Positions 1-7,271 of a DNA stretch of 7,926 nt are shown here, one piece after another. Numbering within the stretch: position 1 is the stretch's first letter; each line of letters opens with the position of its first letter. This DNA is from Clostridiales bacterium (lineage in GTDB: Bacteria; Bacillota_A; Clostridia; Saccharofermentanales; Saccharofermentanaceae), in NCBI GenBank assembly GCA_017537905.1, contig JAFYJX010000082.1, positions 1 to 7,926 of the forward strand, in the 5' to 3' direction. The translations under genes and the position numbers were made by a program. The notes under the pieces were generated by a model. It saw only the letters and a program-made list of their open reading frames with translations. It did no database searches and was not told the origin of the DNA.

Positions 1-516
1 ATGGGTACCAGAATCGTAGTTATGAAGGACGGCTTCATCCAGCAGGTTGACTCTCCTACGGAGCTCTATGACAACCCGGTTAACACATTCGTAGCAGGAT
101 TCATCGGAATGCCTCCTATGAACTTCATCAACGCAGTTATCAACGTTGAAGGTTCTGATGTATTCGTTTCTTTCGAGAACGTTACAATCAAGCTTCCTGA
201 GAGATATGCAGTTGAGGAAGTTATGGAGCGCGACGGTCAGGAAGTTATCTTCGGTGTTAGACCTGAGGCAATCACAGATGATATTACATACGTTACAGAT
301 CACCCTGAGTCTGCATTCACAGCTGACGTTGACGTCGTCGAAATGCTCGGTGCTGAGACATACCTCTACGTTACAGTTAACGGATCACTCCCGCTCACAT
401 GCCGCGTTGACCCTACAACTTCTCAGTCCGCAGTTGGTCAGGTTGTTGACCTCGCAGTTGACTCTAACCGTATCCACCTCTTCGACAAGGATACAGAGCA
501 GAGCATCATTTCCTAA
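1..516 (+). CDS. ugpC: Sugar ABC transporter ATP-binding protein, MalK/UgpC family (C-terminal part, 5' end outside window)
   Basis: This is the C-terminal 171 residues of the cytoplasmic ATPase of a carbohydrate importer of the MalK/UgpC/MsmK family, which powers uptake of sugars or glycerol-3-phosphate through partner permeases. The visible part starts just after where the H-loop would be: GTRIVVMKDGFIQQVDSP is the typical end of the nucleotide-binding domain, followed by LYDNPVNTFVAGFIG and PPMNF. After that comes the TOBE/OB-fold regulatory domain, with the hallmark FGVRPEAI at about residues 84-91. Family members are about 370 residues long, so roughly 200 are missing upstream and the ATG at base 1 is internal, not the start. 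Walker A, Walker B and the signature motif cannot be checked here. Codon choice is strongly biased (GTT, ACA and CTC dominate), as in rpsJ at the other end, suggesting high expression. The stop TAA is followed directly by a second stop, TAG, and then a terminator. The symbol is a family-level name; the transported substrate is unknown. Confidence 0.88.
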   Translation: MGTRIVVMKDGFIQQVDSPTELYDNPVNTFVAGFIGMPPMNFINAVINVEGSDVFVSFENVTIKLPERYAVEEVMERDGQEVIFGVRPEAITDDITYVTDHPESAFTADVDVVEMLGAETYLYVTVNGSLPLTCRVDPTTSQSAVGQVVDLAVDSNRIHLFDKDTEQSIIS

Positions 517-544
517 TAGTAATCTAACTTTAGAACCTCAATTC

Positions 545-584
545 AGAGGCCGTGAATTCCAAAAAGAGTTCACGGCCTCTTTTT
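545..584 (+). terminator. Intrinsic terminator after the sugar ABC transporter ATPase
   Basis: A perfect 12-bp inverted repeat, AGAGGCCGTGAA at 545-556 and TTCACGGCCTCT at 569-580, encloses a 12-nt loop and runs into a T tract (580-584). It begins 28 bp after the stop codon and is a textbook rho-independent terminator. It separates the transporter from the regulator/ftsEX cluster. Confidence 0.93.
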
Positions 585-617
585 ATGTGGCAAATCAGTG
601 TCAGATCGCTTCAAAAC

Positions 618-646
618 TTGCACCTTTTAAAGAAAAATAATATGAT
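618..646 (+). promoter_or_regulatory. Putative sigma-A promoter for the regulator/ftsEX cluster
   Basis: TTGCAC (618-623), a 17-bp spacer and TATGAT (641-646) give a weak -35 box and a good -10 box (5 of 6 to TATAAT). The predicted start near 653 would leave a leader of about 45 nt. It is the only reasonable promoter between the terminator at 545-584 and the regulator gene, and no other promoter is needed until 7242. Confidence 0.45.
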
Positions 647-684
647 TTAATGTAGCGTTTTATGGACGTTCATATTTGCTTCTT

Positions 685-693
685 GAGAGGTGG
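685..693 (+). promoter_or_regulatory. Ribosome binding site deciding the start of the PucR-family gene
   Basis: GAGAGGTGG lies 5-8 nt before the ATG at 699. An in-frame GTG at 690 falls inside this Shine-Dalgarno sequence and has no site of its own, so ATG 699 is preferred. Confidence 0.7.
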
Positions 694-698
694 AAACC

Positions 699-1805
699 AT
701 GGAAGAGATAAAGAAATGCATGCGTCAGGTAAAAACAATTATTTCCGCTAACTGCGGAGTGATTGACACGGCCGGTAAGATCTTAGCTGCAACGAATGAG
801 ATCGGTGAAGAAGAAACAGATCCTTCCTTCAGAGCAGTCGTATCTTCCGATAATCTTTTTGCTTCCACCGCTGACAGAACATATCTGAAAGTATTCATCG
901 GCGAACAGCTTAAGTACATTCTCTACATAGAGAGTACTGACCCCGATGCAAAGATCTCACTCCAGCTCATCGCGGAGTGGATGAAGACTCTCGTAAAAGA
1001 GAAGGGCACTGATGCGGAGAAGGCAATCTTCATCCGTAACGTTCTCCTCGATAACGAGATCAGATCCGAAGTTCCTATGATCGCCAGGGGATATAAGATC
1101 GACTGCAACAATCCGAGACTCGTTCTTGTTGTAAGAACTGCAGCCGAGCAGAGCGCTGAAGCATTTGAGATCCTGCAGAATCTCTACACGGATTCCGATA
1201 TCGCAACAGTCATCTCCATGGATGATACGACAGCTATCGTTATCATCGATGCTCTCGAATCCCAGGTAAGTGAGGAAACAAAGGACAGCTTCATCGAAGA
1301 GACTTCACAGTCAGTATTGGCCTGTCTCACATCCGAAGGCTGCAAGGCTAAGGTTGCCGTAGGTTCTGTAGTAGGTTCCTTCATGGATATCAGCAAATCC
1401 TATTCAGATGCTATGACAGCTCTTAAGGTAAGCAAGATCTTCGACGGTGAGTCCGATCTCTCCAGATACGACAAGCTCGGTTTGGGCAGACTTATTTACC
1501 AGCTTCCTAAGCCCCTTTGCGAAATGTTCATCAGAGAAGTTTTCCCCAACGAAGCATTTAAGCAGTTGGACGAGGAAACAAGAACCACTATCGATACATT
1601 CTTTGCGAATGACCTTAACGGTTCCGAGACTTCAAGAGAACTGTTCGTTCACAGAAATACGCTCGTATACAGACTCGAGAAGGTGAAGACCAAGACAGGC
1701 CTTGACCTGAGAAAATTTGATGACGCGGTACTCTTTAAGATGGCCACAATGGTAAGAACCTACATTGACTATCTTAACGATACCAATGACAACAAGATCA
1801 GGTAA
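699..1805 (+). CDS. PucR/CdaR-family transcriptional regulator
   Basis: This is a predicted cytoplasmic DNA-binding regulator of the PucR/CdaR type, 368 residues from ATG 699. Residues about 1-115 form an N-terminal sensor-like region resembling the sugar-diacid recognition or PAS/GAF-like part of CdaR proteins (ANCGVIDTAGKILAATNEIG). Residues about 125-250 match the degenerate GGDEF-like middle domain (RLVLVVRTA, then SYSDAMTALKV). Residues about 297-355 are a clear PucR-type C-terminal helix-turn-helix, with the hallmark ETSRELFVHRNTLVYRLEKV. Known relatives act as activators of purine catabolism or of glucarate/glycerate use, but this gene sits 5 bp upstream of ftsE with no transporter or catabolic gene beside it, so its target may be this operon itself. 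The stop overlaps the ribosome binding site of ftsE, which suggests translational coupling. The family call is firm; ligand and targets are unknown. Confidence 0.86.
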   Translation: MEEIKKCMRQVKTIISANCGVIDTAGKILAATNEIGEEETDPSFRAVVSSDNLFASTADRTYLKVFIGEQLKYILYIESTDPDAKISLQLIAEWMKTLVKEKGTDAEKAIFIRNVLLDNEIRSEVPMIARGYKIDCNNPRLVLVVRTAAEQSAEAFEILQNLYTDSDIATVISMDDTTAIVIIDALESQVSEETKDSFIEETSQSVLACLTSEGCKAKVAVGSVVGSFMDISKSYSDAMTALKVSKIFDGESDLSRYDKLGLGRLIYQLPKPLCEMFIREVFPNEAFKQLDEETRTTIDTFFANDLNGSETSRELFVHRNTLVYRLEKVKTKTGLDLRKFDDAVLFKMATMVRTYIDYLNDTNDNKIR

Positions 1806-1813
1806 GCAAATTG
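1800..1813 (+). promoter_or_regulatory. Ribosome binding site and TTG start of ftsE
   Basis: AGGTAAG starting at 1800 is made of the last codons and the stop of the upstream regulator gene and lies 8 nt before TTG 1811. Translation from this TTG gives [18 protein letters not shown], which matches the usual FtsE N-terminus. The next in-frame ATG falls after the Walker A motif, so TTG must be the start. Confidence 0.75.
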
Positions 1814-3304
1814 ATAGATTTTATTAACGTAGAGAAGACATATGCTTCAGGAGTTGAAGCCTTAAGAGGTATCAACCTAACTATTGAAGACGGCGAGTTC
1901 GTCTTCGTCATCGGCAAATCAGGATCAGGAAAGTCGACCCTTCTCAAGTGCATCACTTGTGAGGAGAGACCTACATCAGGCAAAGTTACTATCGATAATT
2001 TCGATATTTCACATATGAGCCGTGCGCTCGTACCTCATCTGCGCCGTAAGATCGGAATGATCTATCAGGATTTCCGACTTATAGAGACAAAAACGGTTGC
2101 AGAGAATGTAGCTTTCGCGGGCGAGATCATCGGCGTTCCCAAGCAGAGCTTGAACAATACGGTTCAGATCTGCCTGTCAGTCGTAGGACTTAAGGAAAAG
2201 GCAGACTGTTATCCCCAGGAACTCTCAGGCGGTGAGCAGCAGAGAGTTGCTATTGCACGCGCAATGGTAAACAACCCGAGCCTCATCGTAGCTGACGAAC
2301 CTACGGGCAACCTGGACCCTGAAACATCCGAAGCGATCATGGCAATGCTCCTTGAGATCAACAGGAACGGCAATACAACGGTAATCATCTGTACTCACGA
2401 CAGCACGATGGTTGACCGTATGAAGCAGAGAGTTATTGAGATCGAAGACGGTCTCATCACCAGAGACGAGAAGGACAGCGGATATAAGGGCGACCAGGAA
2501 CACGAGACATACCAGCCCGTGGCTGCAAGAACTTCACTCTATGGCGGAGAGATCCCTGCCCAGGCTGTTTCATTTGGCGATGATGCCGAATACGGCGACG
2601 ATTACGACGATGCAGAATACGCTGATACCAAGCCCGCTGTTCGTCCTGTCGGTGTAATGTTCGGCGAAAAGAATGTTAGAGAATATGCTCCTGTCGAAGA
2701 GTCATTTAAGCCTGAGTTCGATCTCGATAAGGCTGTAGCTCCGGCAGAGGATCTTCCTGAAGAGGTAATCACGGAAGAAGTTATAGAGGAAGTAAAAACC
2801 CCTGTAGCGGATGACTTTACCGCAGTTAAGGATGAGCCCGTCATCAAGGCTGAACCCGTTGTTAAGGCTGAGCCTGAGGCTGAGAAAGAGCCTGAGATCA
2901 AGGCAGAACCTGCCGCCAAGGCGGAGGATCCCGCAGAATCTGAGCCTGAAGAGGAAGAAGCTCCCGTAAGGGCTGAGGTCATTGAGATCAATATTCCCGA
3001 CAACACTACAAAGTTCTCTTTCGGTGACGAAGAGATGGCTGCTCCTGCAATTCCCAAGCAGGCATTCGACAGCAAGCCGGCATTAGATCCGGATCTCGAT
3101 CCTGATGAGAGTTTTGCATATCCTGCTGAGGAAGCTGACAATTCCAGAGAAGTAAAGCGTGCATTCAAGCGCAGGGAAAAGGAAGAAAAGGCTGCTCTGA
3201 AGGAAGCAAAGCGCAAGGAAAAGCTTGATAAGAAGAAAAAGGTAAGAAGGACAGATTTCATGCCCGGAACCGATATTGATATGATCCCGGAGGATGACGA
3301 CTAA
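1811..3304 (+). CDS. ftsE: Cell division ATP-binding protein FtsE with long charged C-terminal extension
   Basis: FtsE is the cytoplasmic ATPase of the FtsEX complex, which uses ATP binding and hydrolysis to change the shape of FtsX and so activate peptidoglycan hydrolases outside the cell. Residues 1 to about 218 are a complete ABC domain: Walker [10 protein letters not shown] (35-43), Q-loop Gln86, signature LSGGEQQR (138-145), Walker B LIVADEP with catalytic Glu163, D-loop NLDP (167-170) and H-loop His196. All catalytic residues are present. FtsE is normally about 220-230 residues, but this one has 497. The extra 279 residues are rich in Glu, Asp, Ala, Pro and Lys, contain KAEP repeats (about 346-372), a strongly basic stretch (447-480) predicted to be helical, and end in EDDD. 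The tail has no recognisable domain or membrane segment and is probably disordered. The stop overlaps the ftsX start by one base (TAATG). The frame is unbroken, so this is a real extension and not a fusion to a known domain. Confidence 0.95.
   Translation: MIDFINVEKTYASGVEALRGINLTIEDGEFVFVIGKSGSGKSTLLKCITCEERPTSGKVTIDNFDISHMSRALVPHLRRKIGMIYQDFRLIETKTVAENVAFAGEIIGVPKQSLNNTVQICLSVVGLKEKADCYPQELSGGEQQRVAIARAMVNNPSLIVADEPTGNLDPETSEAIMAMLLEINRNGNTTVIICTHDSTMVDRMKQRVIEIEDGLITRDEKDSGYKGDQEHETYQPVAARTSLYGGEIPAQAVSFGDDAEYGDDYDDAEYADTKPAVRPVGVMFGEKNVREYAPVEESFKPEFDLDKAVAPAEDLPEEVITEEVIEEVKTPVADDFTAVKDEPVIKAEPVVKAEPEAEKEPEIKAEPAAKAEDPAESEPEEEEAPVRAEVIEINIPDNTTKFSFGDEEMAAPAIPKQAFDSKPALDPDLDPDESFAYPAEEADNSREVKRAFKRREKEEKAALKEAKRKEKLDKKKKVRRTDFMPGTDIDMIPEDDD
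2465..3301 (+). other. Low-complexity acidic/basic tail of FtsE
   Basis: This covers residues about 219-497 of FtsE. In order it holds an Asp/Tyr-rich patch ([14 protein letters not shown], 257-270), a Glu/Val/Pro-rich segment, KAEP repeats, an acidic EPEEEEAP run, a Lys/Arg-rich charged-helix segment (447-480) and an acidic end. The pattern SFGD/MFGE/SFGD occurs at residues 254, 283 and 403. Base composition and codon use stay like the ATPase part, so recent transfer or a frameshift is unlikely. Its function is not known to me. Confidence 0.8.
2846..2929 (+). repeat. KAEP amino-acid repeats in the FtsE tail
   Basis: Degenerate in-frame repeats encode KAEP(V/A)[12 protein letters not shown] units (four KAE cores at residues 346-372). 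At the DNA level the units recur as AAGGCTGA / AAGGCAGA variants with silent differences, so the peptide pattern is kept better than the DNA. Confidence 0.6.
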
Positions 3305-4200
3305 TGACCGGAAGAGCTTTTATAAATTCAATCAAAGAAGGCTTCCGCGGAATTATAAGACATCCGCTGGTAACGATAGCCTCGATCACGACCATCATGC
3401 TGATGCTCATTATCATGGGTGCTTTCTATATCTTCTCCGTTAATGCGAGAAGGATCATGACCAAGCTCTCGCAAAGACCTCCTATTGAGGTTTATATGAA
3501 GCTTCAGTGCACTGAAGAAGAGAGAAACTTTGTGGCACAGAACCTGCAGGCAAACCCTGATATCATTGAGTTTTCCATGTCTTCACCTGAACAGAATTAC
3601 AATAACTTCAAGTCAAATCTCGGTTCATCTTCATCTATCCTTGATGATTTTGACTATAACATGTATCTGCCTTATACATTCAGCTTAAGGCTTCAGGATC
3701 CTTCAAAAGCTAATGAAGTTTGTGCTGAAGTTGCAACATATACAGGCGTTTCAAAAGTCTCCCAGGAAAGCAACGTCATGACTTTCCTTACGAAGGCATC
3801 GAGGATCGTAAATATCGCCACTGCGGTATCTTTCTTCGTCCTGTTTATAATCGCATTGTTCATCATTTCGAACATGGTCCGTATCTCCGTATACTCCAGA
3901 GCATCAGAGATCGAGATCATGAAGTTCGTCGGTGCTACGAACAACTACATCAGATTCCCTTATATTACTGAGGGTGCTATTGTCGGTCTGTTCAGTGCAT
4001 TGACATCCTGGGCGATAACTATCATTGCCTATCATTCGGTCTACGTTAAGACTATGAGCACGATCGATCCTTCAAGTTTCTATGCTCTTGCAACCACAAG
4101 ATCACTTATGTGGCATGAGCTGGTTATCCTTGTGATCATGGGATTGATAATCGGTGCTGTGGGAAGCGGAATATCGGTACGTCAATATATCAAAGTGTGA
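3304..4200 (+). CDS. ftsX: Cell division permease-like protein FtsX
   Basis: FtsX is the membrane partner of FtsE; its outer loop binds and activates a peptidoglycan hydrolase or its adaptor. The 298-residue protein has the family layout: a short cytoplasmic N-terminus, a first membrane segment (about 22-45), an extracellular domain (about 50-165), then three membrane segments (about 168-192, 222-245 and 270-292). The conserved cytoplasmic signature SRASEIEIMKFVGATNNYIR (198-217), just after the second membrane segment, is the best family marker. Length and topology are normal for Gram-positive FtsX. ATG 3304 overlaps the ftsE stop by one base, and GGAGG at 3289-3293 within the end of ftsE serves as ribosome binding site (10-nt spacing), so the two proteins are likely made in matched amounts. 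No catalytic activity is expected. Confidence 0.95.
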   Translation: MTGRAFINSIKEGFRGIIRHPLVTIASITTIMLMLIIMGAFYIFSVNARRIMTKLSQRPPIEVYMKLQCTEEERNFVAQNLQANPDIIEFSMSSPEQNYNNFKSNLGSSSSILDDFDYNMYLPYTFSLRLQDPSKANEVCAEVATYTGVSKVSQESNVMTFLTKASRIVNIATAVSFFVLFIIALFIISNMVRISVYSRASEIEIMKFVGATNNYIRFPYITEGAIVGLFSALTSWAITIIAYHSVYVKTMSTIDPSSFYALATTRSLMWHELVILVIMGLIIGAVGSGISVRQYIKV

Positions 4201-4211
4201 GGCATATCATG
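4199..4211 (+). promoter_or_regulatory. Ribosome binding site deciding the start of the M23 peptidase gene
   Basis: GAGG at 4199-4202 overlaps the ftsX stop codon and lies 6 nt before ATG 4209. An in-frame GTG at 4197 overlaps this site and has no better one upstream, so ATG 4209 is chosen. Confidence 0.65.
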
Positions 4212-5534
4212 ATTAACACGGAAGCTATTGAGAGACGCGAGAAAAAGGGTAACAGGATATTGAAGAGAGCAGCGATGTTTATCGTCGCACTCCTTTGCTG
4301 TGTCGTTGCCACGGCTTCAAGTTCATGGCTCAGTTCAGAGCGTGTTGTTGCAGTCGGCGGCGTTCCGGTCATCGTCAATAAGGTTACCCAGGAAGATATT
4401 AATAACGCAAAGAAAAAGAGAGATAACGCCAAGGCTGATGCCAAAAAGGCTGCTGATAAGATCAACGAGCTGAAATCACAGAAGAATGCCCTTACGGGAG
4501 AGCTCTCCAAGCTTAACCAGGCAAATGCTGAGCAGAAGGCACAGTACGAACTTATCTATTCACAGTTACAGGCTGCTCTTGACGAGAAAGCTAAGGCTCT
4601 CGACGAGTATATCAGTGCCCAGGAGCACTTGGAGGCCCAGCAGAAACTCTTTACAGACAGAATCACGCTGATGTTCGAGTACCAGAAAAAGTCCACTTTG
4701 GAAGTACTCCTGGAATCTAACAGCCTTGCGGGATTCTTTACAAATCTTGAAGTAATCACTCTCATTGCCGATGCTGACTCACAGGCAATTGACGTGCTCC
4801 AGGTTGCATTGGACGATGCGCAGCTCCAGGCTGACATCAAGCTTCAGTATGCTGAGGAGATGCAGGGCATAGCTGATGAGAAGCAGAAGCAGTTAGATGA
4901 ATTAAAGAAGCTCATCGGCGAGACGGAATCTACGTTAAGCGATGTCGAATCCAATATCGATTCATGGGAAAAGAAGGAAGACGAGCTTGAAGAAGAAGCT
5001 AAGAAACTTGAAGACAAGATCAAGAAGCTTCAGACCCAGTACAACAAAGAAAACGCAGCTTCAGGCGGCGGCGGAGCCGGAACGTCTTCATTTAACAGCA
5101 AGGGAACCAAGACCGTAGGCGGTGTCACATGGCGCTGGCCCACATATACCACAAGCATTACTTCTTACTACGGATACAGAATCCATCCGGTCTACAAGAC
5201 CAAGAAGTTCCACTCCGGTATAGATATCGGCGCCGGATACGGCGATACGATCATGGCAGCTGCATCAGGTACAGTAATCCTCGTTTCCGAGCCCGTAGAA
5301 GGTAAGAACAAGGGTGGTTCTGGTTACGGCAACTACTGTATTATCGACCACGGCAACGGATATACGACACTCTACGGCCACGCAAGAGATATCTATGTCA
5401 AGGAAGGCCAGAAGGTTTCCCGCGGCAAGGCGATCGGCGAAGTAGGAAGCACAGGAACTTCCACAGGCGCACACCTTCACTTCGAAGTCCGTATTAACGG
5501 AGGAACAACAAATCCTCTGAACTATCTGCCGTAA
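4209..5534 (+). CDS. Secreted coiled-coil M23 (LytM-type) peptidoglycan endopeptidase, likely FtsEX effector
   Basis: This 441-residue protein probably cuts peptide bridges in the cell wall under control of FtsEX. A basic N-terminus (RREKKGNRILKR) and a hydrophobic segment (about 21-36) with a possible signal peptidase site after AlaThrAla (34-36) indicate Sec export; no lipobox is present. Residues about 60-280 are predicted coiled coil of the EnvC/PcsB/CwlO kind, broken by the typical non-helical stretch LESNSLAGFFTNLEVI (168-183). A glycine-rich linker (285-291) leads to the M23 domain (about 305-441). The zinc ligands are intact: His335 and Asp339 in HSGID, and His424 in HLH, with His391 (YGHA) and His422 as likely catalytic helpers. 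E. coli EnvC has a degenerate M23 site and only activates amidases, so this protein should itself be an enzyme. In other bacteria FtsEX drives EnvC, PcsB, CwlO or RipC; adjacency to ftsX suggests the same relation here. Confidence 0.9.
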   Translation: MINTEAIERREKKGNRILKRAAMFIVALLCCVVATASSSWLSSERVVAVGGVPVIVNKVTQEDINNAKKKRDNAKADAKKAADKINELKSQKNALTGELSKLNQANAEQKAQYELIYSQLQAALDEKAKALDEYISAQEHLEAQQKLFTDRITLMFEYQKKSTLEVLLESNSLAGFFTNLEVITLIADADSQAIDVLQVALDDAQLQADIKLQYAEEMQGIADEKQKQLDELKKLIGETESTLSDVESNIDSWEKKEDELEEEAKKLEDKIKKLQTQYNKENAASGGGGAGTSSFNSKGTKTVGGVTWRWPTYTTSITSYYGYRIHPVYKTKKFHSGIDIGAGYGDTIMAAASGTVILVSEPVEGKNKGGSGYGNYCIIDHGNGYTTLYGHARDIYVKEGQKVSRGKAIGEVGSTGTSTGAHLHFEVRINGGTTNPLNYLP

Positions 5535-5540
5535 TTCTTT

Positions 5541-6284
5541 ATGGACGACAGTTTTTACGACATACTTGCAGGTCACTACGATGATCTTCAGATAAACGGA
5601 GATACTTCTGCCTGGGGGCCTTATATTCATGGGCTGATCTCAGATTACTGCAAGTCAGGGTCTTCATCCGTCACTGACCTCGGGTGCGGTACCGGAGTCG
5701 TTACCAATTATCTTGCTTCCAAGGGTATGGATGTTACCGGCGTTGACCTGTCTCCGGATATGCTCTCTATAGCTTCTTCAGGAGATGAGACAGGAACGGT
5801 TTCCTGGATCTGTGCCGATATCACCGAATATGAGGGACCTTTGTGCGGCTGCTTTATCTCGACCATGGATACGGTCGGACACATAACTGACAGCATCAGT
5901 CTCGCGAAAATGTTTTCCATGGTGTCTGACAGCCTTGAAGAAGGCGGCGTATTTATCCTTGATACGACTACAAAGCATCACTTTGAAGAGTCTTTGGGAG
6001 ATAACGTTTTCTACGAGGATTACGATGACTTTACTCTGCTCTGGGTAAATCATTACGATAAGGAAAATAAGATCAACCATGCCGAACTCACTCTTTTCGA
6101 GCTCTGCGAAGATGATCTTTATGAGAGATATGACGGCGAACTTACCGCCAGGTTCTATTCTCCCGAAGAGATAGAAGATATGGCATCTAAGGCCGGACTT
6201 AAGAAACTTGTAGTATTCGGCGAGCTTAACAGGGAAGAGCCAAAGAGCAGCGATGAACGCATTTTCTTTGTGTTCGGTAAGTAA
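5541..6284 (+). CDS. Class I SAM-dependent methyltransferase (YqeM-like)
   Basis: This is a predicted cytoplasmic methyltransferase of 247 residues with a Rossmann-fold SAM-binding domain. Motif I is TDLGCGTG (45-52), the acidic residue that would hold the SAM ribose is Asp69 in GVDLSPDML, and motif IV/post-I is around CFISTMDTVGHI (104-115). The N-terminus (SFYDILAGHYDDL) and the C-terminal half (FEESLGD, YSPEEIEDMASKAGL, ending in ERIFFVFGK) resemble the YqeM-like Firmicute methyltransferases; the substrate is unknown to me. It begins 6 bp after the peptidase stop in the same reading frame, with no visible Shine-Dalgarno sequence, so it is probably translated by coupling or re-initiation. 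No other in-frame ATG lies near enough to be an alternative start. A metabolite or small-molecule target is as likely as RNA. Confidence 0.85.
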   Translation: MDDSFYDILAGHYDDLQINGDTSAWGPYIHGLISDYCKSGSSSVTDLGCGTGVVTNYLASKGMDVTGVDLSPDMLSIASSGDETGTVSWICADITEYEGPLCGCFISTMDTVGHITDSISLAKMFSMVSDSLEEGGVFILDTTTKHHFEESLGDNVFYEDYDDFTLLWVNHYDKENKINHAELTLFELCEDDLYERYDGELTARFYSPEEIEDMASKAGLKKLVVFGELNREEPKSSDERIFFVFGK

Positions 6285-6307
6285 TTTATATATATAGGAA
6301 GATCGAA

Positions 6308-7213
6308 ATGGCAGACAACGTATACTACGTTCCGGGTGCGCCCGAAGATTTAAAGAAAGACCACATCGTAAGAGCTGAAGGCTTAAACGGTCTGGTAAAG
6401 TGTCTTTGTGTAAGCACAAAGAAGGTATGCGAGACTGCCAGGGTCATGCACCAGATGACTCCCGCGGCAACTGCCGCTCTGGGGCGCTTCATGACCGGAT
6501 CGCTTCTTATTTCCGAATCAATGAAGAATCCGGGTGATACCCAGACTACGATAATCAGAGGCGACGGTCCGATAGAGGGCATGACCTGCGTTACGGATTT
6601 CGGCTTTAAGGTAAGAGCTTACCCCATGGAACCTGTCATTCCGACAGAATATCACCAGCCCGGCAAGATCAATGTCGGCGCCGCAGTAGGCAAGGGGAGC
6701 CTTACCGTTGTCAGAGATATCGGTCTTAAAGAGCCTTATGTCGGAGTATCTGAGCTCATGTCCGGTGAGATCGCCGAAGACTTCGCTTATTACCTTGCAA
6801 AATCCGAGCAGACCAGATCTGTTGTATCTCTCGGTGTCGTTATAGAGGGCGGCGAGGTAAGTGAAGCGGGCGGACTTATGGTCCAGCTTCTTCCCGGTGC
6901 AGGCGAAGAGGAGATCTCATATCTCGAGAAGAGAGCTTCCGGATTCCCGGAAATTTCTTTCCTTCTTAAGGAAGGTTTTACTCCCGCACAGATAATAGAC
7001 CTGTTCATGGGAGATCCCGATCTCAAATATCTGGACGGACAGGAAGTCGAATTCAAGTGCAACTGCAGCAGGGAAAGAATGCTTTCAGGCCTTGCGGCAC
7101 TAGGCAAAAATGATATTGAAGAGATCACAAAAGACGGCAAGCCGGTAGAGACGGTATGCAGATTTTGCAACAGTAAATATGTTTTTGAGCCTGATGAGCT
7201 GAAAAACATATAA
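6308..7213 (+). CDS. hslO: Redox-regulated chaperonin Hsp33
   Basis: Hsp33 is a cytoplasmic holdase chaperone that is off when reduced, with zinc bound, and turns on under oxidative unfolding stress. The 301-residue protein has normal length. The N-terminal core shows family motifs (TPAATAALGRFMTGSLLIS, 51-69; IIRGDGPIEGM, 82-92; GKGSLTVVRDIG, 128-139; YLAKSEQT, 162-169). The C-terminal redox switch keeps all four zinc cysteines: CxC at Cys251/Cys253 and CxxC at Cys284/Cys287. It should therefore be redox-responsive. Extra cysteines at 32, 34, 41 and 94 are not part of the switch. AGGAA at 6296-6300, 7 nt before ATG 6308, is the ribosome binding site. The gene follows the methyltransferase by 23 bp of AT-rich sequence, and no terminator is visible behind it. 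Confidence 0.96.
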   Translation: MADNVYYVPGAPEDLKKDHIVRAEGLNGLVKCLCVSTKKVCETARVMHQMTPAATAALGRFMTGSLLISESMKNPGDTQTTIIRGDGPIEGMTCVTDFGFKVRAYPMEPVIPTEYHQPGKINVGAAVGKGSLTVVRDIGLKEPYVGVSELMSGEIAEDFAYYLAKSEQTRSVVSLGVVIEGGEVSEAGGLMVQLLPGAGEEEISYLEKRASGFPEISFLLKEGFTPAQIIDLFMGDPDLKYLDGQEVEFKCNCSRERMLSGLAALGKNDIEEITKDGKPVETVCRFCNSKYVFEPDELKNI

Positions 7214-7241
7214 ATTTATGGGCAAAATTGTAAAAAAGTGC

Positions 7242-7270
7242 TTGCAAATCACAAAACAAGATAGTAGAAT
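7242..7270 (+). promoter_or_regulatory. Putative sigma-A promoter for the rpsJ leader / S10 operon
   Basis: TTGCAA (7242-7247), a 17-bp spacer and TAGAAT (7265-7270) fit a strong vegetative promoter (4 of 6 and 5 of 6 consensus bases). It starts 28 bp after the hslO stop. The predicted transcription start is near 7277, giving an untranslated leader of about 320 nt before rpsJ. Confidence 0.7.
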
Positions 7271-7271
7271 A

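Noticed and set aside
690..698. GTG start for the PucR-family gene
   Set aside because: It lies inside the GAGAGGTGG ribosome binding site that serves ATG 699.
2602..3261. 219-codon open frame on the minus strand, Ser/Ala-rich
   Set aside because: It is the antisense of the low-complexity FtsE tail; Glu/Lys/Ala codons read backwards as Ser/Leu/Phe and rarely give stops. No ribosome binding site or family motif is seen.
4197..4208. GTG start for the M23 peptidase
   Set aside because: It overlaps both the ftsX stop and the GAGG site that serves ATG 4209.
6280..6300. TATATATA stretch before hslO as a promoter
   Set aside because: No matching -35 box is found at the right distance, and the gap is only 23 bp inside an apparent operon.
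5778..6419. 213-codon open frame on the minus strand across the methyltransferase-hslO junction
   Set aside because: It is antisense to two well-recognised genes and has no family motif or sensible start context.
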